NCBI GenBank assembly: GCA_021295955.1
Contig: JAGWBJ010000011.1
Location: 1-64,000, forward strand
DNA: 64,000 nt
Reading direction: 5' to 3'
Source: Dehalococcoidia bacterium
GTDB taxonomy: Bacteria; Chloroflexota; Dehalococcoidia; Lucifugimonadales; JAGWBF01
A model generated the notes under the pieces. That model did no database searches, was not told the DNA's origin, and worked only from the letters and a program-made list of their open reading frames with translations. Position 1 is the first letter of the stretch; every line of letters starts with the position of its first letter. Positions 21,685 to 30,246 of this stretch are shown piece by piece. The translations under genes and the position numbers were made by a program.

Positions 21685-23486
21685 TGTTCAAGGTAAACGT
21701 AACGTGGGCCCCATGGTCGGCCCGGTACTGGCCGCTGGTCCTGGCGATGGGGGCCTGGTGGGTGGCGATGGCCTGCAGCGACGGCGGCACTCCAACCGTC
21801 CCATCCACCCCCGCGGACGTACCCCAGACGGCCGTAGCCTCGACCCCCGAGCAACGGGCGACGCCGCCGCCGGAGCGGCCGGACACCATATTCATCGAGG
21901 TCGGCAATACGGCGGGGGTCGACTTCGCCCACTACCGGCCTACGGCCCCCTTCCTGTTGATGCCCTTCGGAGCCGGGGTGGTCATCCTCGACTACGACGG
22001 CGACGGCCTCCAGGACATCTTTGTCCCCATGACCTACGACGACGAGCGTCAGGCCAACGCCAACAACGCCCTCTACCGCAACAACGGCGACGGCACCTTC
22101 TCGGACCTGGCGGGGGAGGCGGGGGTGGTCGACCCCAGAGGCAAGGGCATAGGGGGATGCGCCGCAGACTACGACAACGACGGCGACCAGGACCTGTTCC
22201 TCACCAACTACGGGTCCAGCAAGCTGTTCCGGAACTCCGGCGACGGCGCCTTCGAGGACGTGACGGAGGATGCCCGAGTCGGGGACCCCGACAACACCTT
22301 CCGCTCCATGGGATGCGCCTGGGGCGACTATGACCGAGACGGCTACCTGGACATGGTCGTCGTCCGGCACATGAGCGAGGCCGAGCTGTCGCCCATGGGC
22401 GGGGCCCCGGCCGGCAGTCCCCTCCGCTCCCTGGCGTTGTATCACAACGAAGGCGACGGCGGCTTCACCAACGTGACATCCTTGCTGGGAGACGACTCGG
22501 AGCCCGCTCCAATGCAAGAGGAGGGGGACTTTGCCGGCAACGTGTGGGGCGCGGGTTTCCAGCCGGGATGGCTGGACTTCAACAACGACGGGTACACCGA
22601 CCTGTACGTGGTCAACGACTTCGGCGCCGACGCCCAGCCCAACGTGCTGTGGCGGAACGACGGCCGCGCCGAGGATGGCTCCTGGACCTTCACCGACATC
22701 TCCACGGAGTCCCGGACGGACGTGGGCATATTCGGTATGGGACTGGCCGTGGGCGACTACAACCTGGACGGGCACCTGGACATGTTCATGAGCAACATCG
22801 GCAGGCCGGTGCTGCTGTCCAACGACGGCGACGGCCTCACCTTCACCGACACGACCAGGGACGCGGGCATCGACATCGGCTTCATAGAGGACCTGGAGCT
22901 GGTGACGTGGGGCAACGTCTTCTTCGACTACGACAACGACGGCGACGAGGACCTGTACGTGTCCGCGGGATACCTGGACTTCTTTCCAGACGCTAACCCA
23001 AAGGCACAACCCAACGTGTTGATGAGAAACGACGGGGACGGCACCTTCACCGACGTCTCCGAGGCCAGCGGCGCCGACGACGCGGGGTACGGGCGAGGAG
23101 CCGTCTACATGGACTTCGACAACGACGGTTGCCTGGACCTGTACGTGGCCAACATAGGCAAAGGGCCCGCCGAACCCCAGAGGGCCCGGCTGTTCCGGAA
23201 CCGCTGCGACTGGGGCAACGGCTGGCTGGTCGTGAATACCGTGGGCACCATCAGCAACCGGGACGGCGTCGGGGCGAGGATCATGGTCGAGGCGGGCGGC
23301 AAGACCCAGATCAGGGAGGTTTCGGCGGGGGGCAGCAACAAGTCCCAGAACATGCTGCCGGTCCACTTCGGGCTGGGGAAGGCCGACATGGTGGACACCA
23401 TCGAGGTCCGGTGGCCCAGCGGGACGGTTCAGACCCTGGAGGGAGTGGCGCCCGACCAGACGATCACCATCGTAGAAGCCCCGTGA
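21684..23486 (+). CDS. FG-GAP/VCBS repeat protein with ASPIC/UnbV domain (CRTAC1-like)
   Basis: 600 residues from the ATG at 21684, chosen so that the signal segment ends at a lipobox (VAMACS). In-frame GTG 21633 and ATG 21666 are alternatives. The mature protein holds many calcium-binding blades with DYDGDGLQDIF, DYDNDGDQDLF, DFNNDGYTDLYV and DYDNDGDEDLYV, forming a seven-bladed propeller. The C-terminal domain has NRDGVGARIMVEAGGKTQIREV and VRWPSGTVQTL, the ASPIC/UnbV signature. Such exported proteins are probably adhesive or carbohydrate-binding. A TTGACA at 21646 lacks a properly spaced -10. Confidence 0.88.
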   Translation: MFKVNVTWAPWSARYWPLVLAMGAWWVAMACSDGGTPTVPSTPADVPQTAVASTPEQRATPPPERPDTIFIEVGNTAGVDFAHYRPTAPFLLMPFGAGVVILDYDGDGLQDIFVPMTYDDERQANANNALYRNNGDGTFSDLAGEAGVVDPRGKGIGGCAADYDNDGDQDLFLTNYGSSKLFRNSGDGAFEDVTEDARVGDPDNTFRSMGCAWGDYDRDGYLDMVVVRHMSEAELSPMGGAPAGSPLRSLALYHNEGDGGFTNVTSLLGDDSEPAPMQEEGDFAGNVWGAGFQPGWLDFNNDGYTDLYVVNDFGADAQPNVLWRNDGRAEDGSWTFTDISTESRTDVGIFGMGLAVGDYNLDGHLDMFMSNIGRPVLLSNDGDGLTFTDTTRDAGIDIGFIEDLELVTWGNVFFDYDNDGDEDLYVSAGYLDFFPDANPKAQPNVLMRNDGDGTFTDVSEASGADDAGYGRGAVYMDFDNDGCLDLYVANIGKGPAEPQRARLFRNRCDWGNGWLVVNTVGTISNRDGVGARIMVEAGGKTQIREVSAGGSNKSQNMLPVHFGLGKADMVDTIEVRWPSGTVQTLEGVAPDQTITIVEAP

Positions 23487-23496
23487 CCGCCGGCCG

Positions 23497-24120
23497 CTAG
23501 ATGGCCCCCAGCACCACCTGGACTATCCGGCGCTCCAGCGTCAGCCCCATCTCCGCCACCGTGTCCATTCGCACGACTTCCCCTGTGGTTACCACGTAGG
23601 CGACGCCCAGCAGCCTGCCCACCCGAAGGTCCACCACCGTGGATGAGACCAAGCCCGACTCGGTCATCTGGGAGGTGTGAAGCCCCACCGCCTCATCGGA
23701 GTAGCCCTCCACCTTCAGCTCGTCGGCACGGACCAGCTTCTGGCCCTTGCCAAGCTCCTGGCCCACGAACTCCTTGAACTCTCCCAGGAACTTGTCCCTC
23801 ATCCACCGGGCCACCTGCTCCGAGTCCTCGAACAGGTGCACCACCGTCGCCGCCATCAAGTCCAGATCCGGCAGGTCGAGGCCGGCGTTCAGCGGGGTCA
23901 CGAACTCCCGCAGGTACCCGGCAATCCGGCCCGTCGCTGCCACGGTCTCCGTCGTGCTGCCCGGAAAGCCCTGGGCCGCCATGGTCTCGTTGTCCAGCTC
24001 CCCGTGCCGGCCCTCCCCGAAGCCGGCCAGGACCGGGGGCAGGTCCTCCACGGGGACCACCATGTACTGCAGGTCTTCCCGGCGGATTGCGCGAGTCGCG
24101 GTTTCAAGGGCGCTGGGCAA
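23497..24120 (-). CDS. Hypothetical protein
   Basis: 207 residues starting at a TTG preceded by GGGAGAAGAG. A single soluble alpha/beta-looking protein. The middle (DLMAATVVHLFEDSEQVARWMRDKFLGEF) is amphipathic helix, and the C-terminal VVDLRVGRLLGVAYVVTTG is probably beta strand. No family recognised. It lies 30 nt behind the stress-protein-like membrane gene and is probably its operon partner. It is convergent with the FG-GAP gene, 10 nt away. Confidence 0.65.
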   Translation of the reverse strand: MPSALETATRAIRREDLQYMVVPVEDLPPVLAGFGEGRHGELDNETMAAQGFPGSTTETVAATGRIAGYLREFVTPLNAGLDLPDLDLMAATVVHLFEDSEQVARWMRDKFLGEFKEFVGQELGKGQKLVRADELKVEGYSDEAVGLHTSQMTESGLVSSTVVDLRVGRLLGVAYVVTTGEVVRMDTVAEMGLTLERRIVQVVLGAI

Positions 24121-24150
24121 GGCTCTTCTCCCCGGGCGGAAATCGGGCTG

Positions 24151-24762
24151 CTAGAGCCCCTCCGGTCCTCCGGCGGGGACCGCGCCGGGACTGGGCGCCG
24201 GCGCGCGGTCCCCTTCCCCCCTTGGCTTCTCCCTGGCCATGAACCGACCCTCGACGCTTCGGACGTCGAAGGCGCCGCTCTCGATGAACGCGCCTCGGGC
24301 CAGTATCTTGTGCCTGTCCTTGACCCGGGCCGCCAGGGCCACGCACCCGGCGGCCAGGTGCCTCTCGTAACGCCGGACGGACCGGGACTCCAGGCCCAGG
24401 TCGGCGCCGGCGATGGCGCCGAACAGTCCGCCGAACAGGGTGCCGAACTTCCATAGGGTGGCGGCCAGGAGCACCTGGACTCCCCAGGAGTCGAAGGCGA
24501 CAAGGACCCAGGCCAGCACCCCGGCCTCCACCGCCAGGGAGCCGATGAGGCCCCACTTCAGGGCGGTGGGCCACGTGGCCTCGGGCCGCTCCATAAGGCG
24601 GTCGGGCCGAACGAGGCGGAGCAGGTCGCGGCTGGCGCCGGCAGAGTGTTCTCGGGCCACCAGGTCCAGGTCCCGGGGGCCGTATCCCGCGGCGCGCAGC
24701 AGAGTGGCGGCCTCCACGGCCCCCGCTTCCCGTGTGAACACGCCCACCACCTGCTCTCCCAT
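24151..24762 (-). CDS. Membrane protein with general-stress-protein-17M-like N-terminus
   Basis: 203 residues from the ATG at 24762, preceded by GAGGTG; the frame is open 14 codons further up. The N-terminal GVFTREAGAVEAATLLRAAGY resembles the small alpha/beta domain of general stress protein 17M/YflT-like proteins. Two hydrophobic segments follow (about 70-90 and 100-125, the second glycine-rich: LFGGLFGAIAGADLG). The C-terminal third is charged and cytoplasmic. A stress role is inference from weak similarity only. Confidence 0.55.
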   Translation of the reverse strand: MGEQVVGVFTREAGAVEAATLLRAAGYGPRDLDLVAREHSAGASRDLLRLVRPDRLMERPEATWPTALKWGLIGSLAVEAGVLAWVLVAFDSWGVQVLLAATLWKFGTLFGGLFGAIAGADLGLESRSVRRYERHLAAGCVALAARVKDRHKILARGAFIESGAFDVRSVEGRFMAREKPRGEGDRAPAPSPGAVPAGGPEGL

Positions 24763-25176
24763 GGGACACCTCACGTCGCGTCTGGACGGCCCATACGATA
24801 GCATGGGCGTCGGGGGGCGTCAACAAGCAAGAGGGTGACGGGCTCCCGGCCCGAGAGGGCTGTCCGACTCGGGATTGGGCGATCTTTTTCGTATAAGAAA
24901 AATATTAGAAATTAATCGAAAATCCACCAAATAACCCCTTGAAATCTCCCTCCCTACGTTGCTAGGCTCATGTCAATGATAGTGCGGTAGGGCAGGCGGG
25001 TGTCCTTCCACCTGTTCCCATTACCCCAACGCCAGGGGGGCGTCAACTCTTGGCCGGCCCACTAGATTCATCCCGGGGGATCCGGCCATCCGGTGGGCGA
25101 TCATCTTCCCGCAGGGACATCCGCCTTGTCCGGCGAGGGTCCGGACATCGTCTAGTTTGGGGGAACGCGCAAGAGA
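24763..25176. other. Gene-free gap before rsmH
   Basis: A 414-bp gap with an AT-rich block at about 24885-24955, unusual in this GC-rich region. On the minus strand TTGACG (25041-25046), 17 bp, TAATGG (25018-25023) could be a promoter for the leftward genes. A 7-bp-stem hairpin TGTCCGG/CCGGACA lies near 25126-25146. I see no gene and no clear rightward promoter for the division cluster. Confidence 0.4.
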
Positions 25177-26229
25177 GTGCTGAGGTTGCAAGGTAGATTC
25201 TCCGTTACGCCGGTTCTGGCCCGCGATGAGGAGGTTCCAGCGCGCTCAGAGGAAGGAAATATCCATCCCAGCGGGCGTTCGCCCCTGGGTTTCGTGCACC
25301 GGCCGGTCTTGCTCCGTGAGACAGTCCACCATCTGGATGTGAGGCAGGGAGGCGTTTACGTGGACGCCACGGTGGGGCAAGGAGGGCATGCGTCGGCCAT
25401 CCTTCAGGCCGCCATGCCAGGGGGCAGGCTCCTGGGCATCGACCTCGACCCCGATGCCCGGGAGTACGCCCTCGGCCGGCTGCAACCCTACGCCGGAGCC
25501 GCCCACCTTGTTGCGGGAAGCTACACCCAAATGCTGGAGCTGGCGGCGTCACGGGGGTTCGAGGGTCCCGACGGGATACTGCTGGACCTGGGCCTCTCCT
25601 CGGCACAGCTCGAGGCCAGCGGACGGGGGTTCAGCTTCCTCCGGGACGAGCCCCTGGACATGCGGTTCGACCCGGAGTCCGGCCCGACCGCCGCCGCGAT
25701 CGTGAACACCTACTCCTACGAGGACCTGGCTGAGGTCCTCTACAAGTACGGCGAGGAGCCCAGGTCCAGGGCCATCGCCAGGGCCATAGTGGCGTCCCGG
25801 CCCCTCGGCACCACGGGGGAGCTGGCCGCGCTCGTGTCCGGTGTCAGGGCCGGTGCCAGGGCCGGTGTCAAGAGAAGAAGGAGCGGCCGTATTCACCCGG
25901 CAACGCGGGTCTTCCAGGCCCTGAGGCTGGCGGTCAACTCCGAGTTGGAAAGCATCGCCGAGGGCCTGCGCCAGGCCATCGCCTTGGTGAGGCCCGGCGG
26001 CCGAATTGCGGTCATCGCCTATCACAGCCTGGAGGACCGCATCGTCAAGAGCACCTTCGTACGGGAGTCCCGGGCGTGCGTTTGCCCTCCCGGGGCCCCG
26101 GTGTGCACCTGCGAGCACGTTCCGTCGCTCAGCGTGGTCACGAGGAAGGTGGTGACCCCGTCATGGCAGGAGGTCACGGAGAACCCCAGGAGTAGGAGCG
26201 CCCGGCTCCGGGTGGCCCAACGCCTGTAG
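25177..26229 (+). CDS. rsmH: 16S rRNA (cytosine1402-N4)-methyltransferase
   Basis: 350 residues from a GTG at 25177. The family usually has about 310 and begins near HVPVLL, so the in-frame GTG at 25294 (giving MHRPVLLRETV) is a serious alternative. VDATVGQGGHASAIL is the SAM-binding motif I. LLDLGLSSAQLEASGRGFSF and DMRFDPE follow. RVFQALRLAVNSEL and VIAYHSLEDRIVK are diagnostic of RsmH. A late cysteine cluster (CVCPPGAPVCTCEH) suggests a zinc site. It methylates C1402 in the ribosomal P site. First gene of the division cluster, 92 bp before ftsA. Confidence 0.94.
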   Translation: MLRLQGRFSVTPVLARDEEVPARSEEGNIHPSGRSPLGFVHRPVLLRETVHHLDVRQGGVYVDATVGQGGHASAILQAAMPGGRLLGIDLDPDAREYALGRLQPYAGAAHLVAGSYTQMLELAASRGFEGPDGILLDLGLSSAQLEASGRGFSFLRDEPLDMRFDPESGPTAAAIVNTYSYEDLAEVLYKYGEEPRSRAIARAIVASRPLGTTGELAALVSGVRAGARAGVKRRRSGRIHPATRVFQALRLAVNSELESIAEGLRQAIALVRPGGRIAVIAYHSLEDRIVKSTFVRESRACVCPPGAPVCTCEHVPSLSVVTRKVVTPSWQEVTENPRSRSARLRVAQRL

Positions 26230-26321
26230 GCGGACCGGCTCCCGGGAGCCCGCTAAACTAATACTCCCCGCCGTGGGGCCTGGCGACGGGCCCAACGTCA
26301 GGGGCAGAGAGGTGGAAAACG

Positions 26322-27560
26322 GTGAAAGAGATGTTCTACACGGCCGTCGATGTGGGGAGCACCAAGATATGCTCCATAATCGCCAAGATAAGTGCCGAAG
26401 GCGAGCTGAAGGTGCTGGGGACGGGCATCGTTCCCTCCCAGGGCGTGCAGAAGGGCCGGATCGAGAGCATTCCAGACACTCAACAAGCCTTGAAGGAGTC
26501 CCTGGACGAGGCCCAACGCTACCTGGGCCGGGGCGTCGACTGGGCGTACATGGGCGTGACGGGCACCCACATTTCGTGCGTCAACACCAGCAGCGTCCTG
26601 GAGGGGGCCCGCGGTGACGTGGCAATCTCTTCCGAGGACGTGCAGCGCCTCATCCGGTCCTCCTATCCGGACGTGGCGGACGGCAAGGAAGTCCTCCACG
26701 TGATCCCCATGAGCTACGTGGTCGACGGACTGGAGGGTGTGCGTAACCCGGTGAACCTCCATGCGGACCACGTCCAGGTCGAGTCCCACGTGGTGATGGG
26801 GGACGCGCCCATACTCAAGAACATGGTCCGGGTGGTGGAGGCTTGCAGGCTCTCGGTCCGGAGCCTGGTCCATCAACCCCTGGCCGCCGCCGAGGCGGTG
26901 CTCACCGAGGACGAGCGGGAGATGGGTGCGGTGCTGATGGACATCGGAGGCGGCACGACGGACATCATCGTGTACCGGAGCGGCAGCCCCTGGTACACGG
27001 CCGTTCTGCCCATAGGCGGCAACCAGGTCACCCGGGACCTGTCCGTGGCGATGGGGGTCCCGTCCTACATCGCCGAGGAGCTCAAGACCAGGTACGGTCA
27101 CGCCCTGGCCGAGGCCGTGGCCGACGACGAGGAGATCAATCTGCCGGGGTTCCAGGACCGGCCGCCGAGGCCCATCCGGAGGCGGGACCTGGCCCGTCCC
27201 ATAAACGAGCGCCTGGTCGAGCTGATCAAGCTGGTAATGGCCAAGATTAAGCAGTCGGGCCTGAGGCAGCTGCCGCCAGGGGGCATCGTGATTACCGGGG
27301 GCGTCGCCGAGACCGAGGGTCTCGGGGAGCTGATCGGCCGGGCCACCGGGTGCACGGTGCGCGTGGGCCAGCCCAGGAACATCCAGGGTCTTCCGCCCCA
27401 GGCCAGGAGGCCCGCCTACTCGGCCAGTATAGGCACCCTGCTGTGGGGCATCAAGCACCAGGGGGAGAGGCGCACCTACAAGGACGCGAACCATACCCTT
27501 TGGGGCCGCGGAGCGTTCCTGCGCCGTTTCACCAGGAAACGGGAGGGGACACCCGCCTAG
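26322..27560 (+). CDS. ftsA: Cell division protein FtsA
   Basis: 412 residues from a GTG preceded by AGAGGTGG. Actin-like ATPase that tethers FtsZ polymers to the membrane. AVDVGSTKICSIIAKI is the phosphate-1 motif. The 1C domain follows with GRIESIPDTQQALKESL. GAVLMDIGGGTTDIIVY is phosphate 2 and GGIVITGGVAETEGL the adenosine motif. The C-terminal end is Arg/Lys-rich (RGAFLRRFTRKR), consistent with an amphipathic membrane-targeting helix. It lies between rsmH and ftsZ with short gaps and no promoter between. Confidence 0.95.
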   Translation: MKEMFYTAVDVGSTKICSIIAKISAEGELKVLGTGIVPSQGVQKGRIESIPDTQQALKESLDEAQRYLGRGVDWAYMGVTGTHISCVNTSSVLEGARGDVAISSEDVQRLIRSSYPDVADGKEVLHVIPMSYVVDGLEGVRNPVNLHADHVQVESHVVMGDAPILKNMVRVVEACRLSVRSLVHQPLAAAEAVLTEDEREMGAVLMDIGGGTTDIIVYRSGSPWYTAVLPIGGNQVTRDLSVAMGVPSYIAEELKTRYGHALAEAVADDEEINLPGFQDRPPRPIRRRDLARPINERLVELIKLVMAKIKQSGLRQLPPGGIVITGGVAETEGLGELIGRATGCTVRVGQPRNIQGLPPQARRPAYSASIGTLLWGIKHQGERRTYKDANHTLWGRGAFLRRFTRKREGTPA

Positions 27561-27617
27561 AAGCAGAGCCAGGGAGGTCGAGGACATACCGCGGAGGGAT
27601 ATCGAAAGGAGGGAACT

Positions 27618-28784
27618 ATGGTGTCCAAGGACCAGAACTATCAGGGAGACTCGGGAACTCAGGAGGCCCTGGGACTGGGAGGGAATCTCCTGGATCCCCA
27701 GCGTCCCCCGGGGGGACCCGTGATCAAGGTCGTGGGAGTGGGCGGAGGCGGCAGCAACGCCATCAGCCGCATGCCCAAGGAGAAGCTGGGCCTGGTGGAC
27801 TACTACGGGGTCAACACCGATTCGCAGCACCTGTTCCGGTGTGACCTGGGTCATCGCCTGGCCATCGGCCACACCCTGACCAGGGGCCTGGGGGCCGGCG
27901 CCAACCCGGACCTGGGCCGTCAGGCGGCCGAGGAGAGCAGGGAGGACCTGGAGAAGATGGTCGACGGGGCGGACATGGTCTTCCTGGCCGCCGGCATGGG
28001 CGGCGGCACGGGAACCGGCGCCTGTCCCGTGATCGCCCAGCTCGCCAAGGAGTCCGGCGCCCTCACGGTGGGCGTCGTGAGCAGGCCCTTCGAGTTCGAG
28101 GCGGCCGTGCGGAGGAAGAACGCCGAGGAGGGGATAAACCGTCTCAGGGAACACGTCGACACCTTGATCGTGATTCCCAACGACCGGCTGCTCCAGATGG
28201 ACCGCAACCGGGAGCAGGCCGCTAGCTGGGAAGACGCCCTCAAGCTGGCGGACAGCGTCCTCCAGCAGGGCATCCAGGCCATAGTCGAGGTGGTCACCGT
28301 GCCGGGCGAGATCAACGTGGACTTCGCCGACGTCAGGACCATCCTGAGCAACGCCGGACAGGCATGGCTGGCCATCGGGAAGGGCAAGGGCGAGAGCCGG
28401 GCCAAGGACGCGGCAAAGATGGCCAGCCAGAGCCCGTTGCTGGACATCGACATCGAGGGCGCCAGGCGCCTGCTGTTCGTCATCACGGGCGGCGCCACCC
28501 TGACCCTGAAGGAAGTCCAGGACGCGGCCGACGTCATCCAGGACATGGCGGACCCCGAGGCCAACGTGATATTCGGTACCTCCCGGGACTCCAAGATGGA
28601 CGACGAGGTCAAGGTCACCATGGTTGCCTCGGCCTTCCCCGTGCCCGAAGAGGAGCCGGGCGAGCGGGACGAGAGCCTTCGCCGACTGTTGCAGGACGCC
28701 ATTCCGGACAGCAGCGAAGACCTGGACGTTCCCAGCTTCATGAGGAGGCAGGTGGCCCAGAAGGGCAAGGGCTTCTTCCGATAG
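27618..28784 (+). CDS. ftsZ: Cell division protein FtsZ
   Basis: 388 residues, ATG preceded by AAAGGAGGG. Tubulin-like GTPase that forms the division ring. Glycine loop GGGGSN is at 42-47, the tubulin signature GGGTGTG at 128-134, and the synergy loop NVDFAD at 233-238. The conserved C-terminal peptide DVPSFMR is at 370-376, and it binds FtsA. The first helix region reads ISRMPKEKLGLVDYYGVNTD where most homologues have a longer NRM-type sequence. A strong intrinsic terminator closes the operon 100 bp downstream. Confidence 0.97.
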   Translation: MVSKDQNYQGDSGTQEALGLGGNLLDPQRPPGGPVIKVVGVGGGGSNAISRMPKEKLGLVDYYGVNTDSQHLFRCDLGHRLAIGHTLTRGLGAGANPDLGRQAAEESREDLEKMVDGADMVFLAAGMGGGTGTGACPVIAQLAKESGALTVGVVSRPFEFEAAVRRKNAEEGINRLREHVDTLIVIPNDRLLQMDRNREQAASWEDALKLADSVLQQGIQAIVEVVTVPGEINVDFADVRTILSNAGQAWLAIGKGKGESRAKDAAKMASQSPLLDIDIEGARRLLFVITGGATLTLKEVQDAADVIQDMADPEANVIFGTSRDSKMDDEVKVTMVASAFPVPEEEPGERDESLRRLLQDAIPDSSEDLDVPSFMRRQVAQKGKGFFR

Positions 28785-28883
28785 TTGTCGGCCTCTCCCT
28801 ATTGAGGGAGTAATATTCCCGGCATGCCTGGGCACTATTAGGTCCAATCAACGGTAGGCACGGGAAATAAGCCGGGAACTCTT

Positions 28884-28921
28884 GAAGGCCCCCCGCGCAT
28901 ACGCGCGGGGGGCCTTCTTTT
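28884..28921 (+). terminator. Intrinsic terminator of the rsmH-ftsA-ftsZ operon
   Basis: A perfect 15-bp stem GAAGGCCCCCCGCGC with its complement, a 4-nt loop ATAC, and a run of four T. The cleanest terminator in the window. Confidence 0.88.
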
Positions 28922-28979
28922 GTGTTCTCCGGGGCGCCGCATCGGCGGCAAAATGCCGTTGCCGGCGCCCCCGGAGACC

Positions 28980-29009
28980 TTGACAAGAGGAAGGAGCCGT
29001 GGCTAGAAT
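28980..29009 (+). promoter_or_regulatory. Promoter of nrdR
   Basis: TTGACA (28980-28985), 18-bp spacer, TAGAAT (29004-29009). The start point would be near 29016, giving a leader of about 110 nt. Confidence 0.72.
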
Positions 29010-29017
29010 CGTTGCTA

Positions 29018-29064
29018 ACACAACAGATTGTGGTCCATGGGACTCCCGGTACCACATATAGTAT
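29018..29064 (+). promoter_or_regulatory. Tandem NrdR-box-like operators at nrdR
   Basis: Two 16-bp sites, ACACAACAGATTGTGG (29018-29033) and GTACCACATATAGTAT (29049-29064). They match the known NrdR consensus acaCwAtATaTwGtgt at 13 and 11 of 16 positions. The 31-bp centre spacing is three helical turns, as in known tandem NrdR boxes. They lie just downstream of the predicted start point, suited to repression, so nrdR is probably autoregulated (inference). Confidence 0.6.
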
Positions 29065-29126
29065 TTTAAGAAATAAATTAGAAAAGTTTAAGACTGAGCG
29101 GGAAATCCTAGGCCGCCAAGAGCCTC

Positions 29127-29723
29127 ATGCGCTGCCCCTATTGCAACAGCCCCGACTCCAGGGTCACGGACTCCAGGACCTCGGACAACGGGGTGCGTCG
29201 CAGGAGGGAGTGCACACGGTGCGGCCTGAGGTTTACGACCTACGAGAGAGTCCAGACTACGGCCCTCCTGGTGGCCAAGGCCGACGGGCGCCGGGAGGAG
29301 TTCAACCGGCAGAAGCTGATGGACGGTATCGTCAAGGCATGCGCCAAAAGGCGGGTGCCCTACCGGGAGATCGAAAAGCTGGTGGAGGACATCGAGGCCG
29401 AGATGCAGCGCTTGGGCCACGCCGAGATCAGGGCCGCCGTGCTGGGCGACATGGTCATGGAGCGTCTGAGGCGCCTGGACCGGGTGGCCTACATACGGTT
29501 CGCCAGCGTGTACAGGGACTTTCAGGACATCGACAGCTTCGAAGAGGTGGTCAAGGACCTGAAAGAGGACACCACGCAGCTATCGCTGATGGAGGGAGTG
29601 CCTATCCCAAGGGGAAGGCAACGCAGGGGGAGGAGGCCGGGCCGCGCCACCGGCGACCCGGGAAGACTCAACAACGGCAGCTCAGGCCACGGCAGTTCAG
29701 GCCACGGTAGTTCAGGAGGGTAG
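29127..29723 (+). CDS. nrdR: Transcriptional repressor NrdR
   Basis: 198 residues. The N-terminal zinc ribbon has Cys3, Cys6, Cys29 and Cys32 (RCPYC, RECTRCGLRFTTYERV). The ATP-cone domain follows (VAKADGRREEFNRQKLMDGIVKAC through RFASVYRDFQDIDSF). NrdR senses ATP/dATP and represses ribonucleotide reductase genes through paired boxes. The usual length is about 150. Here about 45 extra residues form a basic segment (GRQRRGRRPGR) and three SSGHG-like repeats encoded by a near-perfect DNA repeat. Located directly before nrdJ, whose promoter carries NrdR-like boxes. Confidence 0.96.
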   Translation: MRCPYCNSPDSRVTDSRTSDNGVRRRRECTRCGLRFTTYERVQTTALLVAKADGRREEFNRQKLMDGIVKACAKRRVPYREIEKLVEDIEAEMQRLGHAEIRAAVLGDMVMERLRRLDRVAYIRFASVYRDFQDIDSFEEVVKDLKEDTTQLSLMEGVPIPRGRQRRGRRPGRATGDPGRLNNGSSGHGSSGHGSSGG

Positions 29724-29728
29724 ACAGC

Positions 29729-29935
29729 ATGTTCGACAGCTCGCAAGGTACCTCCCTCACCCGCTGGACCGGCCTCAGGAACGAGGCCCAAGCCATGCGA
29801 GACGCCCTCGGCCGGTTCCCCTTGCTGGGGACGCAAGACCGGGAAAGCAACCACATCGCCGTCATGCAGGACGAAATCGACACCAAGGTCCGCGAGGCCC
29901 TGGCCACCTACTGGATCAGCGCGGACCTCGCCTAG
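29729..29935 (+). CDS. Small hypothetical protein after nrdR
   Basis: 68 residues. The ATG lies 5 nt after the nrdR stop, with CAGGAGGG inside the end of nrdR, so translation is probably coupled. The sequence is soluble with no cysteine or membrane segment. No family recognised. Its place between the repressor and the reductase it probably controls makes a link to nucleotide metabolism possible but unproven. Confidence 0.5.
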   Translation: MFDSSQGTSLTRWTGLRNEAQAMRDALGRFPLLGTQDRESNHIAVMQDEIDTKVREALATYWISADLA

Positions 29936-30033
29936 GGGCGCCGTCGGCCGTTCGACCCGGGCAGGCAAGGCGCCCGCCGTGGCTGCCCACGCTCCCGTCC
30001 GTGTCCTGACTCGCTCCTCTCTGACCGGGACGC

Positions 30034-30080
30034 GCCCTACATATAGTGCAGTGGCGCTTGTCTACCACCACAACTTGTGC
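30034..30080 (+). promoter_or_regulatory. Tandem NrdR-box-like operators at nrdJ
   Basis: GCCCTACATATAGTGC (30034-30049) and CCACCACAACTTGTGC (30065-30080) match the NrdR consensus at 12 and 10 of 16 positions. The starts are 31 bp apart, the same geometry as at nrdR. The second site fills the -35/-10 spacer of the nrdJ promoter. Confidence 0.6.
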
Positions 30081-30086
30081 TAAAAT
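30058..30086 (+). promoter_or_regulatory. Promoter of nrdJ
   Basis: TTGTCT (30058-30063), 17-bp spacer, TAAAAT (30081-30086) with an extended TGC in front of the -10. The leader would be about 155 nt; I see no riboswitch in it. Confidence 0.68.
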
Positions 30087-30246
30087 AGCGGCCCCACGGC
30101 GGCGGGTGAACTGGATTAGATTCGATCAGCCGGGACCAACCAGTATGCCGTGACACGGGAATATTGCCCCGTCGCCGTGGTCCCTTTGACGACATGGAGG
30201 CCGCCGAAAAGCGGCCCGTTCCCGGCGAACAGGTGAGGGGGGCATC

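Noticed and set aside
26298-28847. 849-codon minus-strand open frame opposite ftsA and ftsZ
   Set aside because: Shadow of the division genes; no ribosome site or domain.
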